A stretch of DNA of 64,000 nucleotides. Source: JAXLSZ01 sp046330315 (GTDB lineage: Bacteria; Actinomycetota; Thermoleophilia; Solirubrobacterales; 70-9). The DNA is taken from the NCBI GenBank assembly GCA_046330315.1, contig JAXLSZ010000005.1:62001-126000 (forward strand), read 5' to 3'. Shown here piece by piece: positions 56,899-64,000 of this stretch (position 1 is the first letter of the stretch; every line of letters begins with the position of its first letter). The notes beneath the pieces are model-generated. The model saw only the letters and a program-made list of their open reading frames with translations. It searched no databases and was not told the DNA's origin. A program made the translations under genes and the position numbers.

Positions 56899-59211
56899 CT
56901 AGCGGCTGCTCGCTCCGCTGCGGGCGCGCTTGCGCCGCCGCGTGCCGGGGTCGGGTGGACGCTTGGGCGCGGAGGAGTCGGAGCCGCCCTCGCCCCCCTC
57001 GGCACCCTCGCCGTCGGCCTCGGCGGCCTTCTTCATCGCCTCCTTGGCGGCGCGGGCCGCCTGGCGCTCCTCGCGCTTGCGGCGCATCTCCACCATGTCG
57101 GGGCAGTCGTCGTTGAGGCAGAGCTCCCAGGTGCGCCCGCGGAAGGGCTTGACCTTGAGGCGCGGGGTCACTCCGCAGGTCGGGCAGCGGGGGGCGACCT
57201 TCCAGAGGTCGTAGCCCCGGCCCGGGAGAGGGCGCGAGAAGCGGCAGGAGTCCGGCGAGTCGGGGTCGTCGCGGTCGTAGCCCTGGCAGCCGCAGAAGCG
57301 CTTGCCGCCGCGCATCTCGATGATCCGCAGCATGTTCGGCGAGCCGTCGGGCTGCTTTCGCCCCGCCTGCTCGCACTCCGGGCAGGGCCCGAGTATCTTG
57401 TCCTCGTCCATCCCCGCCCAGACCTTCTCGGCGAGCGCCTTCTCGTTGCCGGCGATCTCGTCGTAGGTGCGGTGCAGCAGCCGGCGGCTGTCCCCGACCA
57501 CCGTGTCGCGGGTCATCTGGCCCGAGGCGATCCGGTCCATCTCCTCCTCGAGCCTGGCGGTCATCTCGGGGGTCGCCATCTCCGGGACGTAGTCCTTGAA
57601 GGCCTCGTACATGGCGATCCCCGTCTCCGAGGGGATCGGCGGGTTGTTGTAGACGTAGCCGCGGTCATAGAGCTTCTGGATGATGTCCGCCCGGGTCGCC
57701 TTGGTGCCCAGCCCGCGCTCCTCCATCATCTCGACCAGCTTGCCCTGCGAGTAGCGCGAGGGCGGCTGGGTCTCCTTGTCGATGATCCACGGCTCGCCGT
57801 CGAGGGCCAGCTCCTGGCCCTCCTCGAGGGCCGGGATCTCCTCGTCGGCGGAGCGGGCGTAGGTGTAGATCGCCGCGTAGCCAGGCTCGACGACGACCGA
57901 GCCGCGCACGAAGTAGGACTCCGAGCCGGCCTCGATGTCGGCCCGGGTCGACTCGGTGATCATCGGCTCGGAGAAGGTGGCGAGGAAGCGGCGGACGACC
58001 ATCTCGTAGACGCGGCGCTTGGGCCCCTCCAGGGCGTTGGGGTGGAGCGCCTGGGTGGGGTAGATGGGCGGGTGGTCGGTGGTCTCCTTCTTGCCGCGGG
58101 TCGCCTTCAGCTCGCCCTCCAGAAGGCCCGCGGCCGCCGAGAAGTCGGGGATCCTGACCAGCGAGGCGACCAGCTCGCGCACCGGCAGCGAGGCCGGGTA
58201 GACGGTGTTGTCGGTACGCGGGTAGGAGATGAACCCGTCCATGTAGAGGTCCTCGGCGATCCGCATCGCCGCCGCCGGGGTGATCCCCAGCCGGCTGGAG
58301 GCATCGGTGGTGAAGGCGGTGGTGTTGTAGGGGGCGGGCGGCTTGCGGGTGTTGCGCCGCGAGCTCACCGAGCGCACGGTGCCGACCGGCCGCTCGCGCC
58401 CGGCCTGCTCGAGCGTCCCGGAGACGGCGGCCTCGGCCTCGGCGCGCTCCCAGAACTTGTCGGTCGCGTGGTGGGCCTCGAAGGCGCCCTCGGGGCGCGA
58501 GAACTTCGCCATCACCTCCCAGTAGGGCTTGACCACGTGGGCCCGGCGCTCCATCTCGCGCTCCACGACCAGCCCCAGGGTCGGGCTCTGGACGCGGCCC
58601 ACCGAGAGGAAGTTGGAGCCGAAGCGCCGGGTGGCCAGGGAGACCGCGCGGGTCAGGGTGGCGCCCCAGAGCAGGTCTATGTACTGGCGGGCCGCCCCGG
58701 CGTTGGCCAGCGGGTAGGAGAGCTCGTCGAGCTCGGCGAAGGCGCGCTCGATCTCGTCCCTGGTGAGCGCCGAGTAGCGGGCGCGCTTGACGCGCAGCGT
58801 GCCGTCGTCCACCTGGGAGGGCTCCCCGAGCGAGGGGTTGGCGTCGACGATCTCCTCCAGCGCCTCGAGACCGATCAGCTCGCCCTCGCGGTCGAAGTCG
58901 GTGGCGATGACGATCTCCTGCGCCTCCTTGGCGACCTTGCGGACCGCGCGCACGACGTTGCGGTCGGTGGGCTCCTTGACCAGCTCGGCCTCGATCAGCT
59001 CGTGGAGGTCGGTCTCCTGCCAGTTGGAGTAGCCCTCGGGGAAGGCCGGGTTGAGGACGTGGCCCTTCAGCCCGATCGCGCAGTGCTCGCCCTCGGAGTC
59101 CGACCAGGTGTAGTAGGGGACCTTGTAGCTCTTCTCCTCCTTGGGGGAGCTGCCGAGGATCTCCGCGATCTTGCGGGCGCTGTTGTTCTTCTCGGTGACG
59201 ATCAGCCTCAT
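56899..59211 (-). CDS. topA: Type IA DNA topoisomerase I, archaeal-like
   Basis: 770 residues from ATG 59211. TOPRIM domain starts MRLIVTEKNNSARKIAEIL and has IVIATDFDREGELIG; then AGAARQYIDLLWGATLTRAV, FLSVGRVQSPTLGLVVERE, the active-site tyrosine near 329 in DGFISYPRTDNTVYP, and RYSQGKLVEMMEERGLGTKA. The N terminus (TEKNNSARKIA) and GHVLNPAFPEGYSNW follow archaeal topoisomerase I, not bacterial TopA (VESPAKA) or Topo III (AEKPS). Two C-terminal zinc ribbons (CPECEQ...CGC; CPTCG...CLNDDC) and a Lys/Arg-rich tail follow. It relaxes negative supercoils. First gene of topA-tmk-holB. Confidence 0.92.
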   Translation of the reverse strand: MRLIVTEKNNSARKIAEILGSSPKEEKSYKVPYYTWSDSEGEHCAIGLKGHVLNPAFPEGYSNWQETDLHELIEAELVKEPTDRNVVRAVRKVAKEAQEIVIATDFDREGELIGLEALEEIVDANPSLGEPSQVDDGTLRVKRARYSALTRDEIERAFAELDELSYPLANAGAARQYIDLLWGATLTRAVSLATRRFGSNFLSVGRVQSPTLGLVVEREMERRAHVVKPYWEVMAKFSRPEGAFEAHHATDKFWERAEAEAAVSGTLEQAGRERPVGTVRSVSSRRNTRKPPAPYNTTAFTTDASSRLGITPAAAMRIAEDLYMDGFISYPRTDNTVYPASLPVRELVASLVRIPDFSAAAGLLEGELKATRGKKETTDHPPIYPTQALHPNALEGPKRRVYEMVVRRFLATFSEPMITESTRADIEAGSESYFVRGSVVVEPGYAAIYTYARSADEEIPALEEGQELALDGEPWIIDKETQPPSRYSQGKLVEMMEERGLGTKATRADIIQKLYDRGYVYNNPPIPSETGIAMYEAFKDYVPEMATPEMTARLEEEMDRIASGQMTRDTVVGDSRRLLHRTYDEIAGNEKALAEKVWAGMDEDKILGPCPECEQAGRKQPDGSPNMLRIIEMRGGKRFCGCQGYDRDDPDSPDSCRFSRPLPGRGYDLWKVAPRCPTCGVTPRLKVKPFRGRTWELCLNDDCPDMVEMRRKREERQAARAAKEAMKKAAEADGEGAEGGEGGSDSSAPKRPPDPGTRRRKRARSGASSR

Positions 59212-59313
59212 CGGGCGGCGAGGGTAGCAGGGGCCTCCGGTGGCCCCATGGGGGATCCCGCCCGGCCCCCGCGGCCGGTCCCGCCCGCCGGTGTGCGTAG
59301 GATCCGCGCCGCA

Positions 59314-60246
59314 ATGAGGTGCCTGGTGACAGGTGGGGCGGGCTTCATCGGCTCGAACCTGGTCGACGCGCTGCTGGGGCGCGGCGACGGGGTGACCGTG
59401 CTCGACGACCTCTCCACCGGGCGCCGCGAGAACCTCGACGGGGCCCTGGCGGCCGGCGCCGAGCTTCTCGAGGGCGACATCCGTGACCCGGCGACCGTGC
59501 GGGCTGCGTTCGAGCAGGCCGGCCCGCAGACGGTCTTCCACCTGGCGGCCCAGATAGACGTCCGCAAGTCGGTGGCCGACCCCGCCTTCGACGCCTCGAT
59601 CAACGTCGGCGGCACCGCCACGCTGCTGGAGGCCGCGCGGCTGGCGGGCGCGGAGCGTTTCGTCTTCTTCTCGACCGGCGGGGCGATCTACGGGGAGGGG
59701 GCGGACAAGGACCTGCCGCTGCCGGAGACCACCCTTCCCGAGCCGATGTCGCCCTACGGCCAGAGCAAGTACGCGGGCGAGGGCTACGTCGCCCTCTATG
59801 ACCGCCTGCACGGCCTCTCCACCGTCAGCCTGCGGCTCGGCAACGTCTACGGACCGCGCCAGGACCCGCTGGGCGAGGCGGGGGTGATCGCGATCTTCTG
59901 CGGCCGGCTGCAGGCCGGCGGGCGCCCGACCGTCTTCGGCGACGGCCGCCAGACCCGCGACTACATATACGTGGGCGACGTGGTTTCCGCGGCGCTGGCC
60001 GCCGCGGGCAGCGATGCGTGCGGGGCTTTCAACGTCGGCACCGGGGTGGAGTCGAGCGTCCTCGACCTGGTCGAGCGGCTGAGCTCGCTGAACGGCGCCG
60101 AGGGCTTCGCGCCCGAGTTCGCCCCCCGTCGTCCCGGCGAGGTCGAGCGGATCTCGATCGATCCCGCCCGGGCGGCCGAGGCGCTCGGCTGGAGCGCCGG
60201 CACGGGGCTCGAGGACGGCCTGCGCCTGACCCTGGAGTCGCTCTAG
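59314..60246 (+). CDS. NAD-dependent epimerase, UDP-glucose 4-epimerase-like
   Basis: 310 residues from ATG 59314. Extended SDR: LVTGGAGFIGSNLVDALL, VLDDLSTGRRENLDG, FHLAAQIDVRKSVADP, active-site FFSTGGAIYGEG and SPYGQSKYAGE (Tyr near 148, Lys near 152), RLGNVYGPRQDPLGEAGV, FGDGRQTRDYIYVGDVV. This short GalE-like form acts on UDP-Glc/Gal or their N-acetyl forms. It could supply UDP-Gal for surface sugars although it is outside the polysaccharide locus. Confidence 0.88.
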   Translation: MRCLVTGGAGFIGSNLVDALLGRGDGVTVLDDLSTGRRENLDGALAAGAELLEGDIRDPATVRAAFEQAGPQTVFHLAAQIDVRKSVADPAFDASINVGGTATLLEAARLAGAERFVFFSTGGAIYGEGADKDLPLPETTLPEPMSPYGQSKYAGEGYVALYDRLHGLSTVSLRLGNVYGPRQDPLGEAGVIAIFCGRLQAGGRPTVFGDGRQTRDYIYVGDVVSAALAAAGSDACGAFNVGTGVESSVLDLVERLSSLNGAEGFAPEFAPRRPGEVERISIDPARAAEALGWSAGTGLEDGLRLTLESL

Positions 60247-60259
60247 CCCTGCTGCGCCG

Positions 60260-60276
60260 CCGGGCGCCGCGCCCGG
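60260..60276. terminator. GC hairpin after the epimerase gene
   Basis: CCGGGCG and CGCCCGG with a 3-nt loop, 14 bp after the stop codon. No U-tract, so it may be a weak or actinobacterial-style I-shaped terminator. Nothing else is seen in the 120-bp gap to the next gene. Confidence 0.5.
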
Positions 60277-60366
60277 AACCGCGCCTGCCAAAACTGAAGA
60301 TCAGCATCGCCGTGATGCATTCGATCGGTCCCGCGGGCGGCGGTCGCGGCGTCTAACCTTGGGCCC

Positions 60367-61116
60367 ATGCCAGCTCAGGCCTACGCCGGCAAGCCCTGCG
60401 TCTGCCAGCTCCGCAAGGGGATCTGCGACCAGTCGTGCGTGCGCGACATGCTGGCCACCCCCTTCTACATCGCCTGCCTGAAGCTGAGCGAGCGGCGCTG
60501 CCTGGTGGTCGGGGGAGGCGACATCGGCCTGGAGAAGGTCGAGGGACTGCTCGCCTGCGGCGGCGACGTCGCCTTGATCGCTCCCGAGGCCCACCCGGCC
60601 CTCGCCGAGCTCGCCGAGGAGGGCTCGATCGCCTGGGAGCGGCGGCCCTACGCCGGGGGGGCCGACCTCGAGGGCGCCTTCATGGTCATCGCCGCCACCG
60701 ACGACAGCGAGGTCAACATCGGCGTCTACGAGGACGCCGAGCGCCGGGCGATGCTGGTCAACGTGGTCGACGTGCCGCCGCTCTGCAACTTCATCCTGCC
60801 GGCGATTCTCCGCACCGGGCCGCTGGCGATCGCGATCTCCACCGCCGGGGCCTCCCCCGCCCTGGCCAAGCGGATCAAACGGGAGATCTCCGAAACCTTC
60901 GGGGAGCCCTACGCCCGCCTGGCGGTGATCCTCAACGAGGCCCGCGGCTGGGCCAAGGCGACGCTTCCCACCTACCAGGACCGCAAGGAGTTCTTCGAGG
61001 GAATCGTCAACGGCGACCCGGATCCGGTCGAGCTGCTCCGCCGGGACCGGGAGGCCGAGGTCCTGGAGCTGGTCGAGGCCGCCAAGGAGCGCCACGCGGG
61101 CACCCTGGCGGGCTGA
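60367..61116 (+). CDS. Precorrin-2 dehydrogenase/sirohydrochlorin ferrochelatase (Met8/SirC-like)
   Basis: 249 residues. The core begins MLATPFYIACLKLSERRCLV near residue 28, with LVVGGGDIGLEKVEGLLACG (Rossmann), MVIAATDDSEVNIGVYEDAE, LVNVVDVPPLCNFILPAIL and ISTAGASPALAKRIKREISE. It oxidises precorrin-2 to sirohydrochlorin with NAD and may also insert iron. The first 27 residues are an unusual extension with four Cys (KPCVCQLRKGICDQSCV). If the real start is Met28, the protein is an ordinary 222-residue SirC. No uroporphyrinogen methyltransferase is adjacent. Confidence 0.88.
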   Translation: MPAQAYAGKPCVCQLRKGICDQSCVRDMLATPFYIACLKLSERRCLVVGGGDIGLEKVEGLLACGGDVALIAPEAHPALAELAEEGSIAWERRPYAGGADLEGAFMVIAATDDSEVNIGVYEDAERRAMLVNVVDVPPLCNFILPAILRTGPLAIAISTAGASPALAKRIKREISETFGEPYARLAVILNEARGWAKATLPTYQDRKEFFEGIVNGDPDPVELLRRDREAEVLELVEAAKERHAGTLAG

Positions 61117-61212
61117 GTCGAGAGCAGCCCCGCGCCGGGTTTGCCGGCCCCCGAGCATCGAACCGATGCCGTTTGGGCCCGGGGTGTGGACCGCGAAGGC
61201 TTCGGCTCGGGC

Positions 61213-62100
61213 TCAGGCGGCCGGCAGGGCGTAGAGCGCGATCGTGGCGAAGTGGACCGCGGCGGCAGCGATCACGAAGAGGTGGAAGATCTCGTGGTAG
61301 CCGAAGACGGCCGGGTTGGGGTCGGGACGCCGGGTCGCGTAGACGACGGCGCCGGTCGTGTAGAGGGCCCCGCCGGCGGCCAGCAGCATGGCGCCGCCCA
61401 CCCCCATGGCGCTGATCAGGGACGGGAAGGCGACGACGGCGACCCAGCCGAGCGAGACGTAGACGAGGACGTGCACCCACTTGGGGGACTCGATCCAGAC
61501 CATCTCGACGATCGCGCCGGCCAGGGCGCCGATCCAGACCACGGCGAGGATCGCGTCGGCGAGCGGGCCGTGGAGCACCAGCAGGGCGAAGGGGGTGTAG
61601 GTGCCGGCGATCAGCAGGAAGATCATCGAGTGGTCCGCGCGGCGCATCCAGCGGCGCGCGGACGGCCGCTTCCAGTCGACCCGGTGATAGAGGGCGCTGG
61701 TCCCGAACAGGGCCGAGAGGCTGACCGCGTAGATCGCCACCGCCAGGGTCGCCGTCGGAGTGCTCGCGGCGACGATCAGCCCGGCCCCGAGCAGCAGGGA
61801 GACGAAGAAGGCCCACTCGTGAGAGACCCCGCGCAGCCTGGGCTTCACCGCGGCAATCGCCCCGGCCGCGGCCTCGCGGGCCGCGATCGCGCCCTCGGCC
61901 GCGGCCTCCCTGGCGGCCACCGCTCGCTCCCCGACCGCCTCGCGGGCGGCGAGGGCCCGTTCGCCCATCGCCTCTCGGGCGGCCCCGGCTCGCTCGCCCA
62001 TCGCCTCGCGGGCGGCCCCGGCTCGCTCGGTCGCGGCATCGCGGGCGCCGCTCAACCGCTCACCGGCCCGCCCTGCCCCGCGTCTCAACTCGTCGACCAT
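61213..62100 (-). CDS. Hemolysin III family membrane protein (PAQR superfamily)
   Basis: 295 residues. Residues about 85-295 are a seven-helix PAQR protein: SHEWAFFVSLLLGAG, SLSALFGTSALYHRVDW (His), RRADHSMIFLLIAGTYTPFA (Asp/His), and the C-terminal zinc site GYHEIFHLFVIAAAAVHF near 270. Residues 20-75 are an added helix of 11-residue repeats (GAAREAMGERA, LAAREAVGERA), encoded by 33-bp tandem units around 61850-62050 and likely to be a coiled coil. The family is named after a Bacillus hemolysin, but a toxin role is not implied; PAQR proteins may be membrane hydrolases. Confidence 0.85.
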   Translation of the reverse strand: MVDELRRGAGRAGERLSGARDAATERAGAAREAMGERAGAAREAMGERALAAREAVGERAVAAREAAAEGAIAAREAAAGAIAAVKPRLRGVSHEWAFFVSLLLGAGLIVAASTPTATLAVAIYAVSLSALFGTSALYHRVDWKRPSARRWMRRADHSMIFLLIAGTYTPFALLVLHGPLADAILAVVWIGALAGAIVEMVWIESPKWVHVLVYVSLGWVAVVAFPSLISAMGVGGAMLLAAGGALYTTGAVVYATRRPDPNPAVFGYHEIFHLFVIAAAAVHFATIALYALPAA

Positions 62101-62169
62101 GGCGCACAGACTACATCGCCCAAATCGCGGGGGGATTTCGGGGCGGCCGCAGCGAGCTCGGGACGCTAT

Positions 62170-62216
62170 ACACCATATGTAGTAGTTGAAGCTTGGCCTG
62201 CCACCATGGCTAGTAG
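62170..62216. promoter_or_regulatory. Two NrdR boxes upstream of nrdR-nrdJ
   Basis: ACACCATATGTAGTAG (62170-62185) resembles the NrdR-box consensus ACACwATATATwGTGT. A second, weaker box CCACCATGGCTAGTAG (62201-62216) matches it at 12 of 16 positions. They are 31 bp apart, three helical turns, as in known nrd promoters. The second overlaps a -10-like TAGAAT (62214-62219) with TTGGCC upstream; transcription would then start at about the GTG of nrdR, a leaderless message. Confidence 0.75.
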
Positions 62217-62226
62217 AATTGGGTGT

Positions 62227-62754
62227 GTGCGTTGCCCCTCATGCGCATCCCCCCAAACCAGGGTCCGAGAGAGCCGGGCGGCCGACGGCGGTGCCGCGGT
62301 GCGCCGCCGGCGCGAGTGCCCGGAATGCGGCCGGCGCTTCACAACCTACGAGCGCCTGGAGCCGGGTCCGCTGCAGGTTCGCAAGCGTGACAGGCGGCGG
62401 CAGGCCTTCGACCGCGCCAAGCTGCGCGGGGGGATCGCCAGGGCCGCGCACAAGCGCCCCGTCTCCGCGGGCGAGGTCGACGCGCTGGTCGCCTCGATCG
62501 AGGCCGAGGCCGAGCGGGCCGGAGGGGAGATCGCCACCGCGAGGGTCGGCGAGCTCTGCCTCGAGGGGCTGCGGCGGATCGACCGGGTGGCCTACCTGCA
62601 GTTCGCCGCCGTCTACAAGCAGCTCGATGTCGAGCAGGTGGGCGCGGAGCTCGCCGCCCTCGGCTCCGGCGAGGCGCAGCCGGATGGGAAGAGCCCGCTC
62701 GTTGCGGAGATCTCGGGGGAGGGTTCCATCCGACCCGAGAGCGATCCTGGATAG
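62227..62754 (+). CDS. nrdR: Transcriptional repressor NrdR
   Basis: 175 residues from GTG 62227 (family 150-160, so a slightly long tail). Zinc ribbon with Cys 3, 6, 31 and 34 (VRCPSC, ECPECGRRF), then the ATP-cone: QVRKRDRRRQAFDRAKLRGG, RIDRVAYLQFAAVYKQLDV. It represses ribonucleotide reductase genes when (d)ATP is bound. Preceded by two NrdR boxes, so it should repress itself and nrdJ, which starts 35 bp later. Confidence 0.96.
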   Translation: MRCPSCASPQTRVRESRAADGGAAVRRRRECPECGRRFTTYERLEPGPLQVRKRDRRRQAFDRAKLRGGIARAAHKRPVSAGEVDALVASIEAEAERAGGEIATARVGELCLEGLRRIDRVAYLQFAAVYKQLDVEQVGAELAALGSGEAQPDGKSPLVAEISGEGSIRPESDPG

Positions 62755-62789
62755 TCCACCCCGAAATCGCTGCGAGAGGAGAGAGAACG

Positions 62790-64000
62790 ATGCCGAGGAG
62801 CGCTGAGAGCACGACCGCCACGACCCGCCGCGGGCTGGCGATCGAGCGGCGTTTCAGCGCTCCGGGAGTGCACCCTCTCGACGAGGTCGAGTGGGAGATC
62901 CGCGACGCGGTGATCGGCGATCCCTCCGACCCGGCCTTCGAGCAGCACGGCGTCGAGTTCCCCAAGAGCTGGTCGCAGAACGCCACCAACATCGTCGCCC
63001 AGAAGTACTTCCGCGGGAAGCTCGGCTCCGAGGAGCGGGAGTCCTCCGTGAAGCAGATGATCACCCGGGTGGCCGGGACGATCGCGGCCTGGGGCCGCGA
63101 CGGCGACTACTTCGCGAGCGCCGAGGACGCCGAGGCGTTCGAGATGGAGCTGACCGCGATCCTGCTCCACCAGAAGGCCGCCTTCAACTCGCCGGTCTGG
63201 TTCAACGTCGGCTTCGAGGAGCACCCCCAGTGCTCGGCCTGCTTCATCCTCAGCGTCAAGGACACGATGGAGTCGATCCTCGACTGGAACACCAAGGAGG
63301 GGATGATCTTCCGCGGCGGCTCGGGGTCGGGGATCAACCTCTCCAACATCCGCGGCTCGGTCGAGCACCTCTCCAAGGGGGGGCTCGCCTCCGGGCCGGT
63401 CAGCTTCATGCGCGGCGCCGACGCCTGGGCGGGGACGATCAAGTCGGGCGGCAAGACCCGGCGCGCCGCGAAGATGGTCGTCCTCGACGTCGACCATCCC
63501 GACATCGAGGACTTCATCTGGTGCAAGGCCCGCGAGGAGGAGAAGGCCGCGGCCCTTCGCGACGCCGGCTTCGACATGTCGATCGACGGCGAGGGCTTCA
63601 CCTCCATCCAGTACCAGAACGCCAACAACTCGGTCCGGGTCACGGACCAGTTCATGCAGGCGGTCGAGAACGGCGACGACTGGGACCTGATCGCCCGGGT
63701 GGGCGGCAAGCCGATCAGGTCGCTGGAGGCGCGCGAGCTGATGAACCAGATCGCCGACGCCGCCTGGCGCTGCGCCGACCCCGGCGTCCAGTACGACACG
63801 ACGATCAACCGCTGGCACACCTGCCCGAACAGCGGTCGGATCAACGCGTCCAATCCCTGCTCCGAGTACATGCACGTGGACGACTCCGCCTGCAACCTCG
63901 CCTCGCTCAACCTGATGCGCTTCCGGCGTGCGGACGGGAGCTTCGACGTCGCCGACTTCGAGCACGCCGTTGACATCGTCTTCCTGGCCCAGGAGATCAT
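62790..64000 (+). CDS. nrdJ: Vitamin B12-dependent ribonucleotide reductase, class II (3' end outside window)
   Basis: First 403 residues from ATG 62790 (GAGAGGAGAGAG upstream). Reduces ribonucleotides with an adenosylcobalamin-generated radical. Visible family features: FEQHGVEFPKSWSQNATNIV, AFNSPVWFNVGFEEHPQCSA with the first redox cysteine near 148, MIFRGGSGSGINLSNIRGS, RGADAWAGTIKSGGKTRRAA, MVVLDVDHPDIEDFIWCK, and the active-site loop ASNPCSEYMHVDDSACNLAS with the thiyl cysteine near 357. The partner redox cysteine and C-terminal CxxC lie beyond the window. No cobalamin riboswitch is seen before it; control appears to be by NrdR. Confidence 0.95.
   Translation, partial: MPRSAESTTATTRRGLAIERRFSAPGVHPLDEVEWEIRDAVIGDPSDPAFEQHGVEFPKSWSQNATNIVAQKYFRGKLGSEERESSVKQMITRVAGTIAAWGRDGDYFASAEDAEAFEMELTAILLHQKAAFNSPVWFNVGFEEHPQCSACFILSVKDTMESILDWNTKEGMIFRGGSGSGINLSNIRGSVEHLSKGGLASGPVSFMRGADAWAGTIKSGGKTRRAAKMVVLDVDHPDIEDFIWCKAREEEKAAALRDAGFDMSIDGEGFTSIQYQNANNSVRVTDQFMQAVENGDDWDLIARVGGKPIRSLEARELMNQIADAAWRCADPGVQYDTTINRWHTCPNSGRINASNPCSEYMHVDDSACNLASLNLMRFRRADGSFDVADFEHAVDIVFLAQEI

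Noticed and set aside
61213..62100. Toxin/hemolysin role for the hemolysin III-type gene
   Set aside because: The sequence is a seven-helix PAQR membrane protein; the name is historical and no export signal or toxin context is present.
62101..62226. Cobalamin riboswitch before the B12-dependent reductase operon
   Set aside because: The B12-box sequence is not seen and the leader appears too short. NrdR boxes explain control.

Overview
The window is a GC-rich (about 70% by eye) chromosomal segment with frequent GTG and TTG starts, many 1-4 base stop/start overlaps and an actinobacterial gene set: rplKAJL-rpoBC-rpsLG, a B12-dependent class II ribonucleotide reductase, and holB-tmk-topA. Overall gene style, the many Tat and ferritin-like proteins and an archaeal-like topoisomerase I fit the deep-branching Actinobacteria (Thermoleophilia, e.g. 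Solirubrobacterales). That placement is inference; there is no rRNA here to test it.

Layout. 1-18650 is the ribosomal/RNA polymerase backbone, read leftwards: rpmG, secE, nusG, rplK, rplA, then rplJ, rplL, rpoB, rpoC, then rpsL, rpsG. It is broken twice by unrelated genes: a secreted beta-propeller, a haem-type membrane protein and a repeat protein between rplA and rplJ, and a flavin monooxygenase, a small membrane protein and a HAD protein between rpoC and rpsL. 18756-26419 is metabolic: acyl-CoA dehydrogenase, tRNA-Thr(GGT), a divergent MerR regulator/Baeyer-Villiger monooxygenase pair around a palindrome, and a DUF6421-SDR-threonine aldolase operon. 26420-36206 holds a repeat-rich gap, tRNA-Tyr, the primary sigma factor, FolE2, a secreted protein, pgsA, an MMPL transporter, two Tat-exported ferritin-like proteins, a family 5 uracil-DNA glycosylase and a lipoprotein.

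36410-51125 is a complete-looking surface polysaccharide locus: GDP-mannose 3,5-epimerase, two sugar-type methyltransferases, a polyprenyl-phosphate sugar transferase that starts the chain, a PslG-like glycosidase, WecG/TagA, three GT4 glycosyltransferases, an O-antigen polymerase/ligase fused to a GT2 domain, a Wzx flippase and a third methyltransferase. Some of its genes use codons (ATA) that look rare elsewhere. It is bracketed on the left by a 3' piece of tRNA-Thr(CGT) and on the right by a 3' piece of the response-regulator gene, in the same order as the intact tRNA-Thr/response-regulator junction that follows it.

51332-64000 returns to housekeeping: tRNA-Thr(CGT), a two-component system, a GT2/DUF2304 pair, holB-tmk-topA, a UDP-glucose epimerase-like gene, a Met8/SirC-like sirohaem enzyme, a hemolysin III-type membrane protein, and nrdR-nrdJ preceded by two NrdR boxes.

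The most unusual non-coding features are (i) three copies of a roughly 50-bp palindromic element, (ii) short tandem arrays that start inside the last codons of a gene and copy its stop codon (rpoC, the haem-type membrane protein gene, the sigma gene), and (iii) the duplicated junction around the polysaccharide locus.
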